Position numbers and translations under genes: made by a program. This document shows positions 8,511 through 14,973 of a stretch of 14,973 bases of DNA, piece by piece; the first letter of the stretch is position 1; each line of letters starts with the position of its first letter. The notes beneath the pieces are model-generated. The model did no database searches, was not told the DNA's origin, and saw nothing but the letters and a program-made list of their open reading frames with translations. The stretch is from Multifurca ochricompacta (lineage: Eukaryota; Basidiomycota; Agaricomycetes; Russulales; Russulaceae): assembly GCA_022496185.1 (NCBI GenBank), contig WTXG01000534.1, forward strand, positions 1 through 14,973, written 5' to 3'.

Positions 8511-9228
8511 GGTGACTGGCAAGAAGCATGCCAATATGAGATGGACACACTAGCCAAGAATGGAACATGGACCCTAGTGGACTTACTGGTGGACTGTAAG
8601 GCCATCAAGTCAAAGTGGGTATTCAAGTGCAAAGCTGATGGTCACTTTTGCACATGCTTGGTAGTGAAGGGTTTCACTCAGATTCAGGGAATTGATTATG
8701 ATGAGACATTCTCTCCAGTAGCTCAGTTTGAGTCCTTGCAACTCTTGCTAGCATTGGCCACACTAGAGAATTGGGAGATCCATCAGATGGATGTCAAGTT
8801 GGCATTCCTCAATGGGCTACTGGATGAGGTAATTTACATGGAGCAACCACTGGGTTTTGTCGAATCAGGTCAGGAGAACAAGGTATGCCTACTCAAAAAG
8901 GCAATTTACAGTCTCAAACAAGCCTCACACACATGGAACTTGCAATTCCATGGAGTCCTTTTGGAGCTTGGCTTCACATGCACACATCCAATGCAGGAGT
9001 TTACATATGTCATCGCCAAGAAGGGGAGGGACTAGTCATTATTATCCTCTATGTTGATGACATCACCATCTTAGGTGACTCTCTCAATGAAGTCAACTGG
9101 ATCAAAGGTATCTTATCTCAGTGCTATGAAATGACTGATCTAGGCAATATCTTGGAGTTTGGATCACCCATGACAGATTGGCCAGGCATTTGGAGATCAA
9201 CCAATCCCAGTACATCTCAGAGATTGTA
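8511..9228 (+). pseudogene. Copia reverse transcriptase (broken)
   Basis: Reading from 8511 (GDWQEACQYEMD) the protein shows the Ty1/Copia RT start NGTWTLVDL, then KGFTQIQGIDYDETFSPVA, motif A in QMDVKLAFLNG, and EVIYMEQPLGF. The frame shifts near 8990. The catalytic box YVDD is at 9050-9061 in the new frame (ILYVDDITILG) and is intact. A second shift occurs near 9150, after which the sequence continues into RNase H. Residues such as Cys in HFCTCLVVKGF stand where Arg is usual, consistent with CGC to TGC changes. The first in-frame stop of the original frame is TAG at 9033-9035. Confidence 0.92.
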
Positions 9229-10005
9229 GGACACTTTGGCATGGTGGACACTAACCCCACCTGCACACCTCTTCCTGCTGGGGCTGAGGTCCATTTGGTA
9301 AAGTACACCAGTCAGGCAACTCAAGCAGAAATAACACACTTTCAACAAATTATTGGGAGCCTACTGTATGTGCAAATTGGGACCTGCCCAGACATTTCCT
9401 TCACTGTAGCATGCCTTGTGCAGTATGCAGCAAACCCTTCCCTGCAACATCTACAACTTGCCAAGTACATACTGGCTTATCTAAACAGTACAGCTGACCT
9501 ACAGCTATGCTACAATGGAGCATGTGGGACCAGTCTTGTTGGTTATTCAGACTCCAGCCTTGGAGATGATGCCAATGACTTTCATTCAACCTCAGGCTAT
9601 GTTTTTCTCCTTGCTGACTCAGCAATCTCATGGACTTTGCATAAGCAAAAGACTGTGGCCCAAAGTACCACTCATGCCAAGTACATGGCACTTGCCAAGG
9701 CAGCAAATCAAGCCACATGGTACTGGAGCATCTTTTCTGAACTAGGCTATGAAGTCTCCAACCTGATTCCCCTACATGGCAATAACAAGGGCATGGTGGA
9801 CTTAGCACTCAATCCTGTGACTGGCAGATGCTCAAAACACATCCCAATCAAATTTCACGCTATCTGCAAATATGTCAAGCAAGGCTTTATTGAACTCATC
9901 AGAACACCCACTGCAGACATGCTCACTGATGGATTTATGAAGCCACATGTGCAAGTGAAACTTATGGACTTCATCTCTGGATTAGGACTAATAGGATTGT
10001 CTTAA
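9178..10005 (+). pseudogene. Copia RT end and RNase H (long frame, active site altered)
   Basis: This is the longest open frame in the window (275 codons, TAA at 10003-10005). It begins in the RT thumb and connection (INQSQYISEIVGHFGM, PDISFTVACLVQYAANPS) and continues into RNase H: GYSDSSLGDD (first acidic motif), STSGYVFLL, SWTLHKQKTVAQST, KHIPIKFH, and the closing TADMLTDGFMKP. Two conserved acidic motifs are changed. THAKY (Lys at 9679-9681) stands for the usual AEAEY, and GNNKGMVDLA for the usual DNxxA. The lack of stops over 275 codons may be chance survival, since CpG decay removes few codons once CpG is exhausted. The ATG lies inside the domain and is not a real start. Confidence 0.93.
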
Positions 10006-10008
10006 TCA

Positions 10009-10016
10009 TGGGGGGA
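10009..10016 (+). promoter_or_regulatory. Polypurine tract of the Copia element
   Basis: TGGGGGGA lies between the RNase H stop and the TG of the LTR at 10017, the place and composition of the plus-strand primer of LTR elements. Confidence 0.8.
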
Positions 10017-10113
10017 TGTTGAGCCAGTAACAGATCAGAGTTGGCCAGACCAGATCAGAGGTGACTGGAGTTGCCAGTGCAAGATGGAGTTAAGTGGACA
10101 TTGTAATTAGTGA
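10017..10113 (+). repeat. 3' LTR of the Copia element (start only)
   Basis: It begins TGTTGAGCCAG directly after the polypurine tract. A 10-base word CAGATCAGAG is repeated at 10031-10040 and 10051-10060, as often seen in U3 regions. The similarity cannot be followed beyond the GC-rich insert at 10114. No second LTR copy lies in the window to define the end. Confidence 0.65.
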
Positions 10114-10254
10114 TTGTCAAGGGTTTTCATACCCATGCGGGTAAGCACCACGGGTTTTGCTGGGTATGGGTACAGGTATATGGCTCCCAACCCATGGAAA
10201 CCTGTACCCGCATGGCGGGTTTGGCGGGTATAGGTGCCGATTATCCATTGACAA
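10114..10254. mobile_element. GC-rich imperfect palindrome, possible hAT-like non-autonomous insert
   Basis: The stretch starts TTGTCAAGGG and ends CCATTGACAA, giving a 7-base terminal inverted repeat TTGTCAA. Inside are many copies of the words ACCCGC/GCGGGT and TACCCGCATG in both orientations, so the strand can fold on itself. Such TTGTCAA plus GGGTACCCGC ends resemble hAT-type terminal repeats. I do not see a convincing 8-bp target duplication. It carries no coding frame. Confidence 0.4.
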
Positions 10255-10642
10255 GATCAGTAGAATTTCCAAGATAAAACACATCTGCAGCCACAAAAAT
10301 ACAAGATCTTGTCTGATGTATGATACAGGGTGAATTTAAATATGTTCTAGTGTTATCCTACAAAATATCAAAGCAGATCAATGGTGCAATGTAAAATAAA
10401 ACTGTTATCAGTGATCTACATTCTTGAAAATCATGATGCATCTGTTTTATTAATGTGCAACCAATTCTGCCAGTCTGGCACTATCTAAAATAATCTCTAG
10501 ACTACTTTAGACTATTCTATAATCTAATTATCAAATTACTTTATTGAAACAAGGCCCGTGTGTATCTACAAGCTGCATGGGGCAGTGACTACATTGCATT
10601 GCATGGTGGTCTGACCTCCTTCCTATTAAGGAAGGTTGACTT
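10255..10642. other. AT-rich stretch without recognisable gene
   Basis: No reading frame with known motifs, no tRNA and no LTR ends were found. It may contain the remainder of the Copia LTR or its flank. The last 60 bases include a short inverted repeat CCTTCCTA/TAAGGAAGG near 10618-10636. Confidence 0.5.
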
Positions 10643-11081
10643 AAATGCGCAGAATTGTGCATCCAGGGACCAGGACAGTTGCACTTGTATGAAATGAAAC
10701 TAGAATAATAAAATAATAATGTAAATAAAAGATCCTTTTAATCTTCTGAACATAAAACAACAATTTTTGAGGAATCTTGAGTAGCCATAAATGAACATGT
10801 TGTGTCCAAGTGCTTATCTCCTTGACTGGGATGGCCCAGGCCATTTATCCAAAATGTGCAGAAATGCAAAGATTGGTCATGCTCATATAAAATTGAAACC
10901 AGAATAATAAAATAAAAATGGAATAATAAATTATCTTAATCTTATGAACATAAAATAGGAATCTTTGAGGGATCTTGAGTAGCCATAAATGAACACATTG
11001 TGTCTGAGTGCGTATCTCCTTGACCGGGATGGCCTGGGCTGATTGTCTGAAATGCGTGATGCAAGTAAAGAACTTGCACAT
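10643..11081. repeat. Tandem repeat of about 200 bp, two copies plus a fragment
   Basis: Copy 1 spans about 10643-10851 and copy 2 about 10852-11049. They share blocks such as AGAATAATAAAATAA, TTGAGTAGCCATAAATGAAC and the closing ATCTCCTTGAC.GGGATGGCC. A third copy seems to start at 11050 (AAATGCG) and is cut by the LTR at 11082. On the minus strand each copy holds a short frame with the shared peptide VHLWLLKIPQ, but the copies differ in length by 11 bases and there is no sign of a gene. Confidence 0.75.
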
Positions 11082-11675
11082 TGTTACAATCCCTGCCGAG
11101 CAACCCTCTTTTCTTTACTCTCCCCAACGCCGACCCCACATTGCCCCCTACCTTACATTTCTTGATCACATCTCTGTTGTGGGATCCATCACATGCCTTA
11201 CTCCCCTCCCCATGACCATGTTTGTTCCTATTGATGCCATGTTTGTCTATGGTTACCGCTTATCGTCTTATCATCTTATCTTCTTATCTTACAACCGGAC
11301 ACTTACTTAATCCCCTATCAGAAGCCAGGCTTTACGCCATCTGTTTCCGTATATTTGGGCCCACCTGACTCCGTATTTCTTATCTTCTAGATGCCCGCTC
11401 AATTACATATATAAGTCTGCTGTAGCTATGCTGTAGACCTCAGACTCAACTTATTGAATACATCGGTGCCTGTCTTCTGGACATCTCCCTTGCATCTCTG
11501 ACTCGTCTGTCTCGGTGTTTCAGACACCTTGTCTGCTTAACATCGTCTTAGGGAACAGCCCCTTTGACTTTGACTTGTCCCACTTTACTCCAAGAAGCCT
11601 TATTGGTTTCTTAACTGATCACGAATGATACACTGTCACACAAGTTGTGTGGAACATCCCGCACTGGACGTAACA
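11082..11675 (+). repeat. 5' LTR of Gypsy copy B (594 bp)
   Basis: It starts TGTTACAATCCC at 11082 and ends GGACGTAACA at 11675. It matches LTRs A and C along its length, with a TATA box and RNA-start segment in the same places. It carries a 15-base hairpin word CACACAA-N-TTGTGTG at 11637-11651, near the U5 end, also present in LTR A (5830-5844). Only 22 bases separate the LTR from the gag ATG. Confidence 0.93.
11408..11452 (+). promoter_or_regulatory. TATA box and presumed RNA start in LTR B
   Basis: TATATAAG (11408-11415) is followed 34 bases later by AGACTCAACTT (11442-11452). The latter pairs with the primer-binding site at 9 of 11 positions. The two mismatches fall on a CA that replaces the TG or CG of the other copies. 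Confidence 0.55.
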
Positions 11676-11677
11676 TC

Positions 11678-11688
11678 AAGTCAAGTCT
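11678..11688 (+). promoter_or_regulatory. Presumed self-priming primer-binding site, copy B
   Basis: AAGTCAAGTCT starts two bases after the LTR end. It is the exact reverse complement of AGACTTGACTT, the presumed RNA 5' end in LTRs A and C. Confidence 0.65.
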
Positions 11689-11697
11689 CCTTCCATC

Positions 11698-13213
11698 ATG
11701 GCTTCGTCCAGCCGCAGTCAGACCTTGTTCAAAGAAGAGCTCATTGAATGCAGAGATGAGAATAATCTTTCACAACAGACACTTGGCTCTGCCATCTGGA
11801 AAGACTTTGAATCTGAGTTTGGATACTATGTCTATCATGACAGAAGATACCAACTGGTAGAATACGACAATGAGAAAAGAGTCTGGTATCATATCTGATA
11901 CTCGGAGAGCAAACATTCATGGGTAACTACCGCTCCTGCTCCACTAGAATTTGGTCTTGGACCATGGAGAGAGAACCCACCTGCAATCATCACCGACTCA
12001 GAACCAGAAGAATACATCAAAGAAAATAGTGAAGATGCACCAGCATTAGCATTGTCTACACCCCTGGTTGCACTGGCAGTTGTCATGATCAGAGCCCCTG
12101 CTTTGACAACCCCCCAGATATCAATACAATCCTCTGATACCATCACCCCATTCTACCAAAACATGTCGACCATCACTGCCCAACTCCCTGACCCTGTTCC
12201 TCCCCTTCCTCCTCCCCCCATCATCCCAAACATCCCTCCACCATCTGGATGCCTTTCAGGAATTTTGCCCCAGACCTTCGTGGGAGATTGCTCCCAGAGC
12301 AAGAAGTTCATGCTGGAGTTCACCACATTTAAGAACTTCAACCATGATGTTGCTCAAATCGTCAACCCCTTCCAACATGCCAACCTCTTCCTTTCACTTA
12401 TCAGGGGGGATGCAGTTGACAATTGGACAATGGAGCAACTGGAATGGCTGAATGAGCAGGTGGAGAGTGGATGACATACCACTAGTGAAGGCCTATGGGA
12501 GACTATCGCCCAAAGGTTCAAAGATGCATTTACCAATGGACAGGCAAAACAGAAAGCAGCCAGGGAATTAAAGTCCCTGTGAATGGAGAAGGGAGACCTT
12601 GACACCTATGTGGCAAAGTTTCGAAGCCTGGCAAATTGAGCAGGTTATGACACGGATGAAGAGGTGACCTTGGACCTCTTTTCCCAAGGACTACCAAACC
12701 CACTCGTCAAAAACATCATTCAATTTCACCACCCCCATGACTGGGACGAATGGGTCATGCTGCTTGACGACAGCAGCAGGACTATCTCGACTTCCAAACA
12801 CAGTTTGGTGTCGACACAAAGAAGGGGAAGACCGAGAACAATGGAAGATGGCGTTTGGGGTCAAACCAATGCACACTACCCAGAGGGATCCCAATGCAAT
12901 GGATACCTCAGCAGACAGAGTGCAGGCAAGAGCCATGCTCATGGAGGACGAGCGACAGGTGCTGATGAAGGAAGGGCGGTGTTTCCACTGCAAAGGACAA
13001 GGGCATATGTCTCAGGACTGCCCAAAGAAGGGGGTATGCATCACAGAAGCAACTACTGCACCTGTAGCTCCTGTCCAGAACAATCCACCAACAGTAGACA
13101 AGTGAACTAAAGAAGAAAAGGCCCAGGATATATGGGCAAATATGATGAAGGAAAGTGAGGAAGTGTGTGCCATCCTGGTGGAAAAGGCATTTGTGAAGAA
13201 GGATTTTTGTTAA
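11698..13213 (+). pseudogene. Gypsy B gag (broken)
   Basis: The ATG at 11698 (ASSSRSQTLFKEELIE) is 22 bases past the LTR. One frame can be followed to about 12750 through an N-terminal part with FGYYVYHD, a Pro-rich stretch (DPVPPLPPPPIIPNIPPP) and the capsid-like part (RGDAVDNWTMEQLEWLNEQ, LFSQGLPNPLVKN). It is broken only by TGA at 11896, 12472, 12580 and 12637. Frameshifts near 12750-12840 lead to the nucleocapsid frame with an intact CCHC knuckle at 12980-13021 (CFHCKGQGHMSQDC). A TGA at 13103-13105 stands where copy A has CGA. The frame ends at TAA 13211-13213, shared with copy A, which I take as the true gag stop. Confidence 0.92.
13204..13213 (+). promoter_or_regulatory. Candidate -1 frameshift site at gag/pol junction, copy B
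   Basis: Gag reads GAT TTT TGT TAA (13202-13213). The pol frame is one base back (TTT TTG TTA AGC) and can be followed on to the protease motif. The bases are identical in copy A at 4268-4277. Confidence 0.45.
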
Positions 13214-13884
13214 GCTCCACCCCATTGGCCTGGGCATGAGCACTCCATGTTACCTCTGTGTATACTAGTCGATTCAAATCATTGAAAATACCAGTCCATT
13301 TCGAAACTACACAGAGGATGGCTGACTCTGGAGCCACAGACAATTTTATTAGTCTGTGACTAATCAAAACCTTAGGCCTGGGGATGATGACTCTCCCTCA
13401 GGAAAAGAATATCTGGAATATTGATGGAACAGCCAATCGCGCTGGAAAAATCACACATTATACCAACCTAAATGTTCAAGTAGGAGAAATAGTGAAGGTC
13501 ATCCACTTTTTGATCACCAACTTAGGGGATGAAGACCTTATCCTCGGATACCCATGGCTTGCTGCATTTGAACCAAAAATCAACTGGGCCAATGTGATGA
13601 TGGATAAAGATTCATATCCAACCATCATTACATCGATAGGCTATGATTACACAATCAGACATCCAACAGTAAAGGCCACAAATACAGATGAAGAAGATCC
13701 AGGGTGCTGTTATGTCACCAAAGCATCAGAGTTGGCCCAGAAGGCAATACAAGGGCAGACAGAGAAGACTTACAGTGACATAGTACTGAGCACCTATCAC
13801 CGGCATTGGAAGGTATTCTCTGAAGAGAGTCACAATGCTTCCCACCTTCTGACCATGGGATCATGCCATCGATCTGCTCCCTGA
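13210..13884 (+). pseudogene. Gypsy B protease and start of pol (broken)
   Basis: The frame runs from the gag/pol junction through DSGATDNFIS (catalytic Asp codon 13324-13326) and LILGYPWLAAF, the two retropepsin signatures, to a conserved ASELAQKAIQGQ segment. TGA codons at 13237-13239 and 13357-13359 stand where copy A has CGA. An 18-base in-frame deletion relative to A removes six residues, including the hydrophobic ILV strand just before the catalytic Asp, so this protease would be impaired even without the stops. A frameshift near 13830-13850 moves the RT into another frame. Confidence 0.9.
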
Positions 13885-14680
13885 TACACCAGTGGCAATA
13901 GATTGCAAAATTTACCTGCTGTCCCAATCTGAACAGGTTGCACTGATGGAATTCCTCAAGGAACATTTGGCAAAAGGATATATCTGCCCATCCAAGTCAC
14001 AGTATGCCTCGCCCTTCTTCTTTATCAAAAAGAAGGACAGCAAGCTATGACCAGTCCAGGACTATCAGCAGATCAATGCTCATACTGTAAAGAATGCCTA
14101 CCCCCTGCCACTCATTCTGAACTCATTGACACCATGAGGGATAAGTCCCTCTTCTCAAAAATGGATGTGCGATGGGGTTACAACAATGTCAGGATCAAAG
14201 AAGGTGATCAGTGCAAAGCGGCATTTAAGACAAACCAAGGGTTGTTCGAGCCAAACGTTATGTTCTTTGGTCTCACAAATTCACCAGCAATGTTCCAGTC
14301 CATGATGAACCACATTTCCGTGATCTCATTCTCACTGGTGAAGTGGTGGTTTACATGGACGACATCTTAGTAGCCACTCCAGACAACTTAAACCACCATC
14401 AGGAGCAGTGCATCAGGTGCTGGATATATTGCATGAACACAACCTGTACCTCAAGCCAGCCAAGTGCTCCTTCGAACAATGGAGTGTTGAGTATCTAGGA
14501 GTCATCTTAGAAGGAGGACAAGTGCACATGGATCCCATTAAAGTACAAGGGATCCGGGAATGGCCAGTACTGACCTGTGTCAAAGATGTCTGATCATTCA
14601 TTGGGTTCTGTAACTTCTATCGGCACTTTGTCAAGGGATTCTCAGGTATTGCACGACCATTAAATGACCTATTAAAAAAG
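13850..14680 (+). pseudogene. Gypsy B reverse transcriptase (broken)
   Basis: Segments in order: [40 protein letters not shown], then TGA at 14048-14050 (CAA in copy A), and DYQQINAHTVKNAYPLP. A shift follows near 14110, then ELIDTMRDKSLFSKMDVRWG (motif A at 14161-14166) and NQGLFEPNVMFFGLTNSPAMFQ. A second shift near 14315 precedes the catalytic box YMDD at 14352-14363. A third shift brings HEHNLYLKPAKCSFEQWSVE into the 14408 frame, which ends in TGA 14591-14593 at a position usually Arg (VRSFxGF). The family motifs are clear but no functional frame remains. Confidence 0.92.
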
Positions 14681-14683
14681 GAT

Positions 14684-14973
14684 GTGCTGTGGCATTGGGG
14701 TACAGCTCAACAGCAGGCATTCGAGCAGATTAGGGACCTTGTTGGCTTGGAACTGATACTCATCCAGCCAAATCTGAGCCACCCCTTTGAGTTAGAAGTG
14801 GACGCCTCTCACTTCGCAAATGGGGCAGTACTGTACCAAAGAGACACCGCACAGATACTTCACCCAGTGGCATATTACTCCGAGACTTTCTCACCAGCAG
14901 AGTGGAACTATGACATCTGGGACAGGGAACTCTTAGCCATAGTCAAGGCATTACAACATTGGTGACCTTACCT
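14684..14973 (+). pseudogene. Gypsy B RNase H (cut by window edge)
   Basis: The frame continues from the RT connection ([31 protein letters not shown]) into RNase H with the first Asp in LEVDASHFANGAVLYQ and the Glu in WDRELLAIVKALQHW. Both acidic motifs are present, unlike copy A, where the second is frameshifted. TGA at 14963-14965 stands where A has CAA (2513-2515). The window ends eight bases later. Confidence 0.92.

Larger units (their letters stand above)
6388..10113 (+). mobile_element. Ty1/Copia element, right part (degenerate, interrupted)
   Basis: Integrase precedes RT and RNase H, the Ty1/Copia order. The left part (5' LTR, gag, protease, integrase N-terminus) is absent and would lie beyond Gypsy copy A. 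The integrase-linker part 6388-7468 and the RT part from 8511 are in one frame if the solo LTR insert and one TSD copy are removed. The element ends with a polypurine tract and the beginning of a 3' LTR at 10017. CpG is almost absent (one CpG in 9241-10020), so the copy is old or was heavily methylated. The end of its LTR cannot be fixed; 10113 is the last base before the GC-rich insert. Confidence 0.9.
11082..14973 (+). mobile_element. Ty3/Gypsy chromovirus, copy B (partial, degenerate)
   Basis: Same family as copy A, opposite orientation: LTR, primer-binding site, gag, protease, RT, RNase H, then the window edge. The flanking CACAT at 11077-11081 is the expected left target duplication. Copy B has fewer CpG sites than A (6 in 13201-13800 against 20 in 4081-4680, counted by eye) and more TGA stops. 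The integrase, chromodomain and third frame seen in A would lie to the right of the window. Confidence 0.93.

Noticed and set aside
8372..8632. Minus-strand frames of 68-86 codons starting near 8568-8632
   Set aside because: They straddle the end of solo LTR C and the Copia RT. They match no family and are not shared with LTRs A or B.
9401..9808. 135-codon open frame on the minus strand
   Set aside because: It is the antisense shadow of the Copia RNase H frame, which has clear family motifs on the plus strand.
10105..10262. 8-bp target duplication for the GC-rich palindrome
   Set aside because: Flanks TTAGTGA and GATCAGT share only partial words in different register, so the duplication is not claimed.
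10641..11081. Two minus-strand frames sharing a peptide, possibly a duplicated small gene
   Set aside because: The shared peptide follows from the tandem DNA repeat. The copies differ by a non-multiple of three in length and their frames diverge outside the block.
10643..11081. CRISPR-like repeat array
   Set aside because: Units are about 200 bp, adjacent, diverged along their whole length and without unique spacers, in a eukaryotic transposon context.
11678..11695. tRNA-type primer-binding site after LTR B
   Set aside because: The site does not start with TGG, as complements of tRNA CCA ends do, while it pairs with the element's own RNA start over 11 bases.
1..14973. A new defence or biosynthetic system
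   Set aside because: Every region with protein motifs belongs to Ty3/Gypsy or Ty1/Copia elements, except the unrecognised frame at 7-749, which lies inside a Gypsy copy. No host gene, cluster or RNA gene could be supported.

Overview
The window is a graveyard of nested LTR retrotransposons with no intact host gene. The features point to a fungus, most likely a mushroom-forming basidiomycete. The Ty3/Gypsy copies carry a chromodomain, the Ty1/Copia coding region resembles agaricomycete elements, and the damage has the signature of methylated CpG decay. The species cannot be named from the sequence.

Layout: (1) Positions 1-6387 hold a Ty3/Gypsy chromovirus on the minus strand (copy A). Its 5' LTR is at 5806-6387, followed leftwards by gag, protease, RT, RNase H, integrase, chromodomain and a further unrecognised reading frame at 7-749. 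Its 3' LTR lies beyond the left edge. (2) Positions 6388 to about 10113 are the right part of an older Ty1/Copia element on the plus strand: integrase, linker, RT, RNase H, polypurine tract and the start of the 3' LTR. Its left part must lie beyond copy A, outside the window. (3) Inside the Copia element, 7469-8505 is a solo LTR of the same Gypsy family (TSD TTGCA). Inside that is a second, unrelated solo LTR at 7548-7987 (TSD CAGGA). This makes a three-level nest. (4) Positions 10114-11081 hold a GC-rich palindromic insert, an AT-rich stretch without genes, and two copies of a roughly 200-bp tandem repeat. (5) Positions 11082-14973 hold a second Gypsy copy of the same family (copy B) on the plus strand, cut by the right edge inside RNase H.

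All coding regions are pseudogenes with stops and frameshifts. Comparing copies A and B shows what the family looked like. It has a TG...CA LTR of about 590 bp with a TATA box. An 11-nt segment about 34-35 nt downstream of that box is complementary to the presumed primer-binding site just inside the LTR, the arrangement of Tf1/sushi-type self-priming elements. Gag ends in a CCHC knuckle and a stop shared by both copies, and pol lies in the -1 frame. Most stops that differ between A and B are TGA opposite CGA or CAA, as expected from CpG decay. CpG content is near zero in the Copia element, low in B and highest in A, which fits the insertion order.
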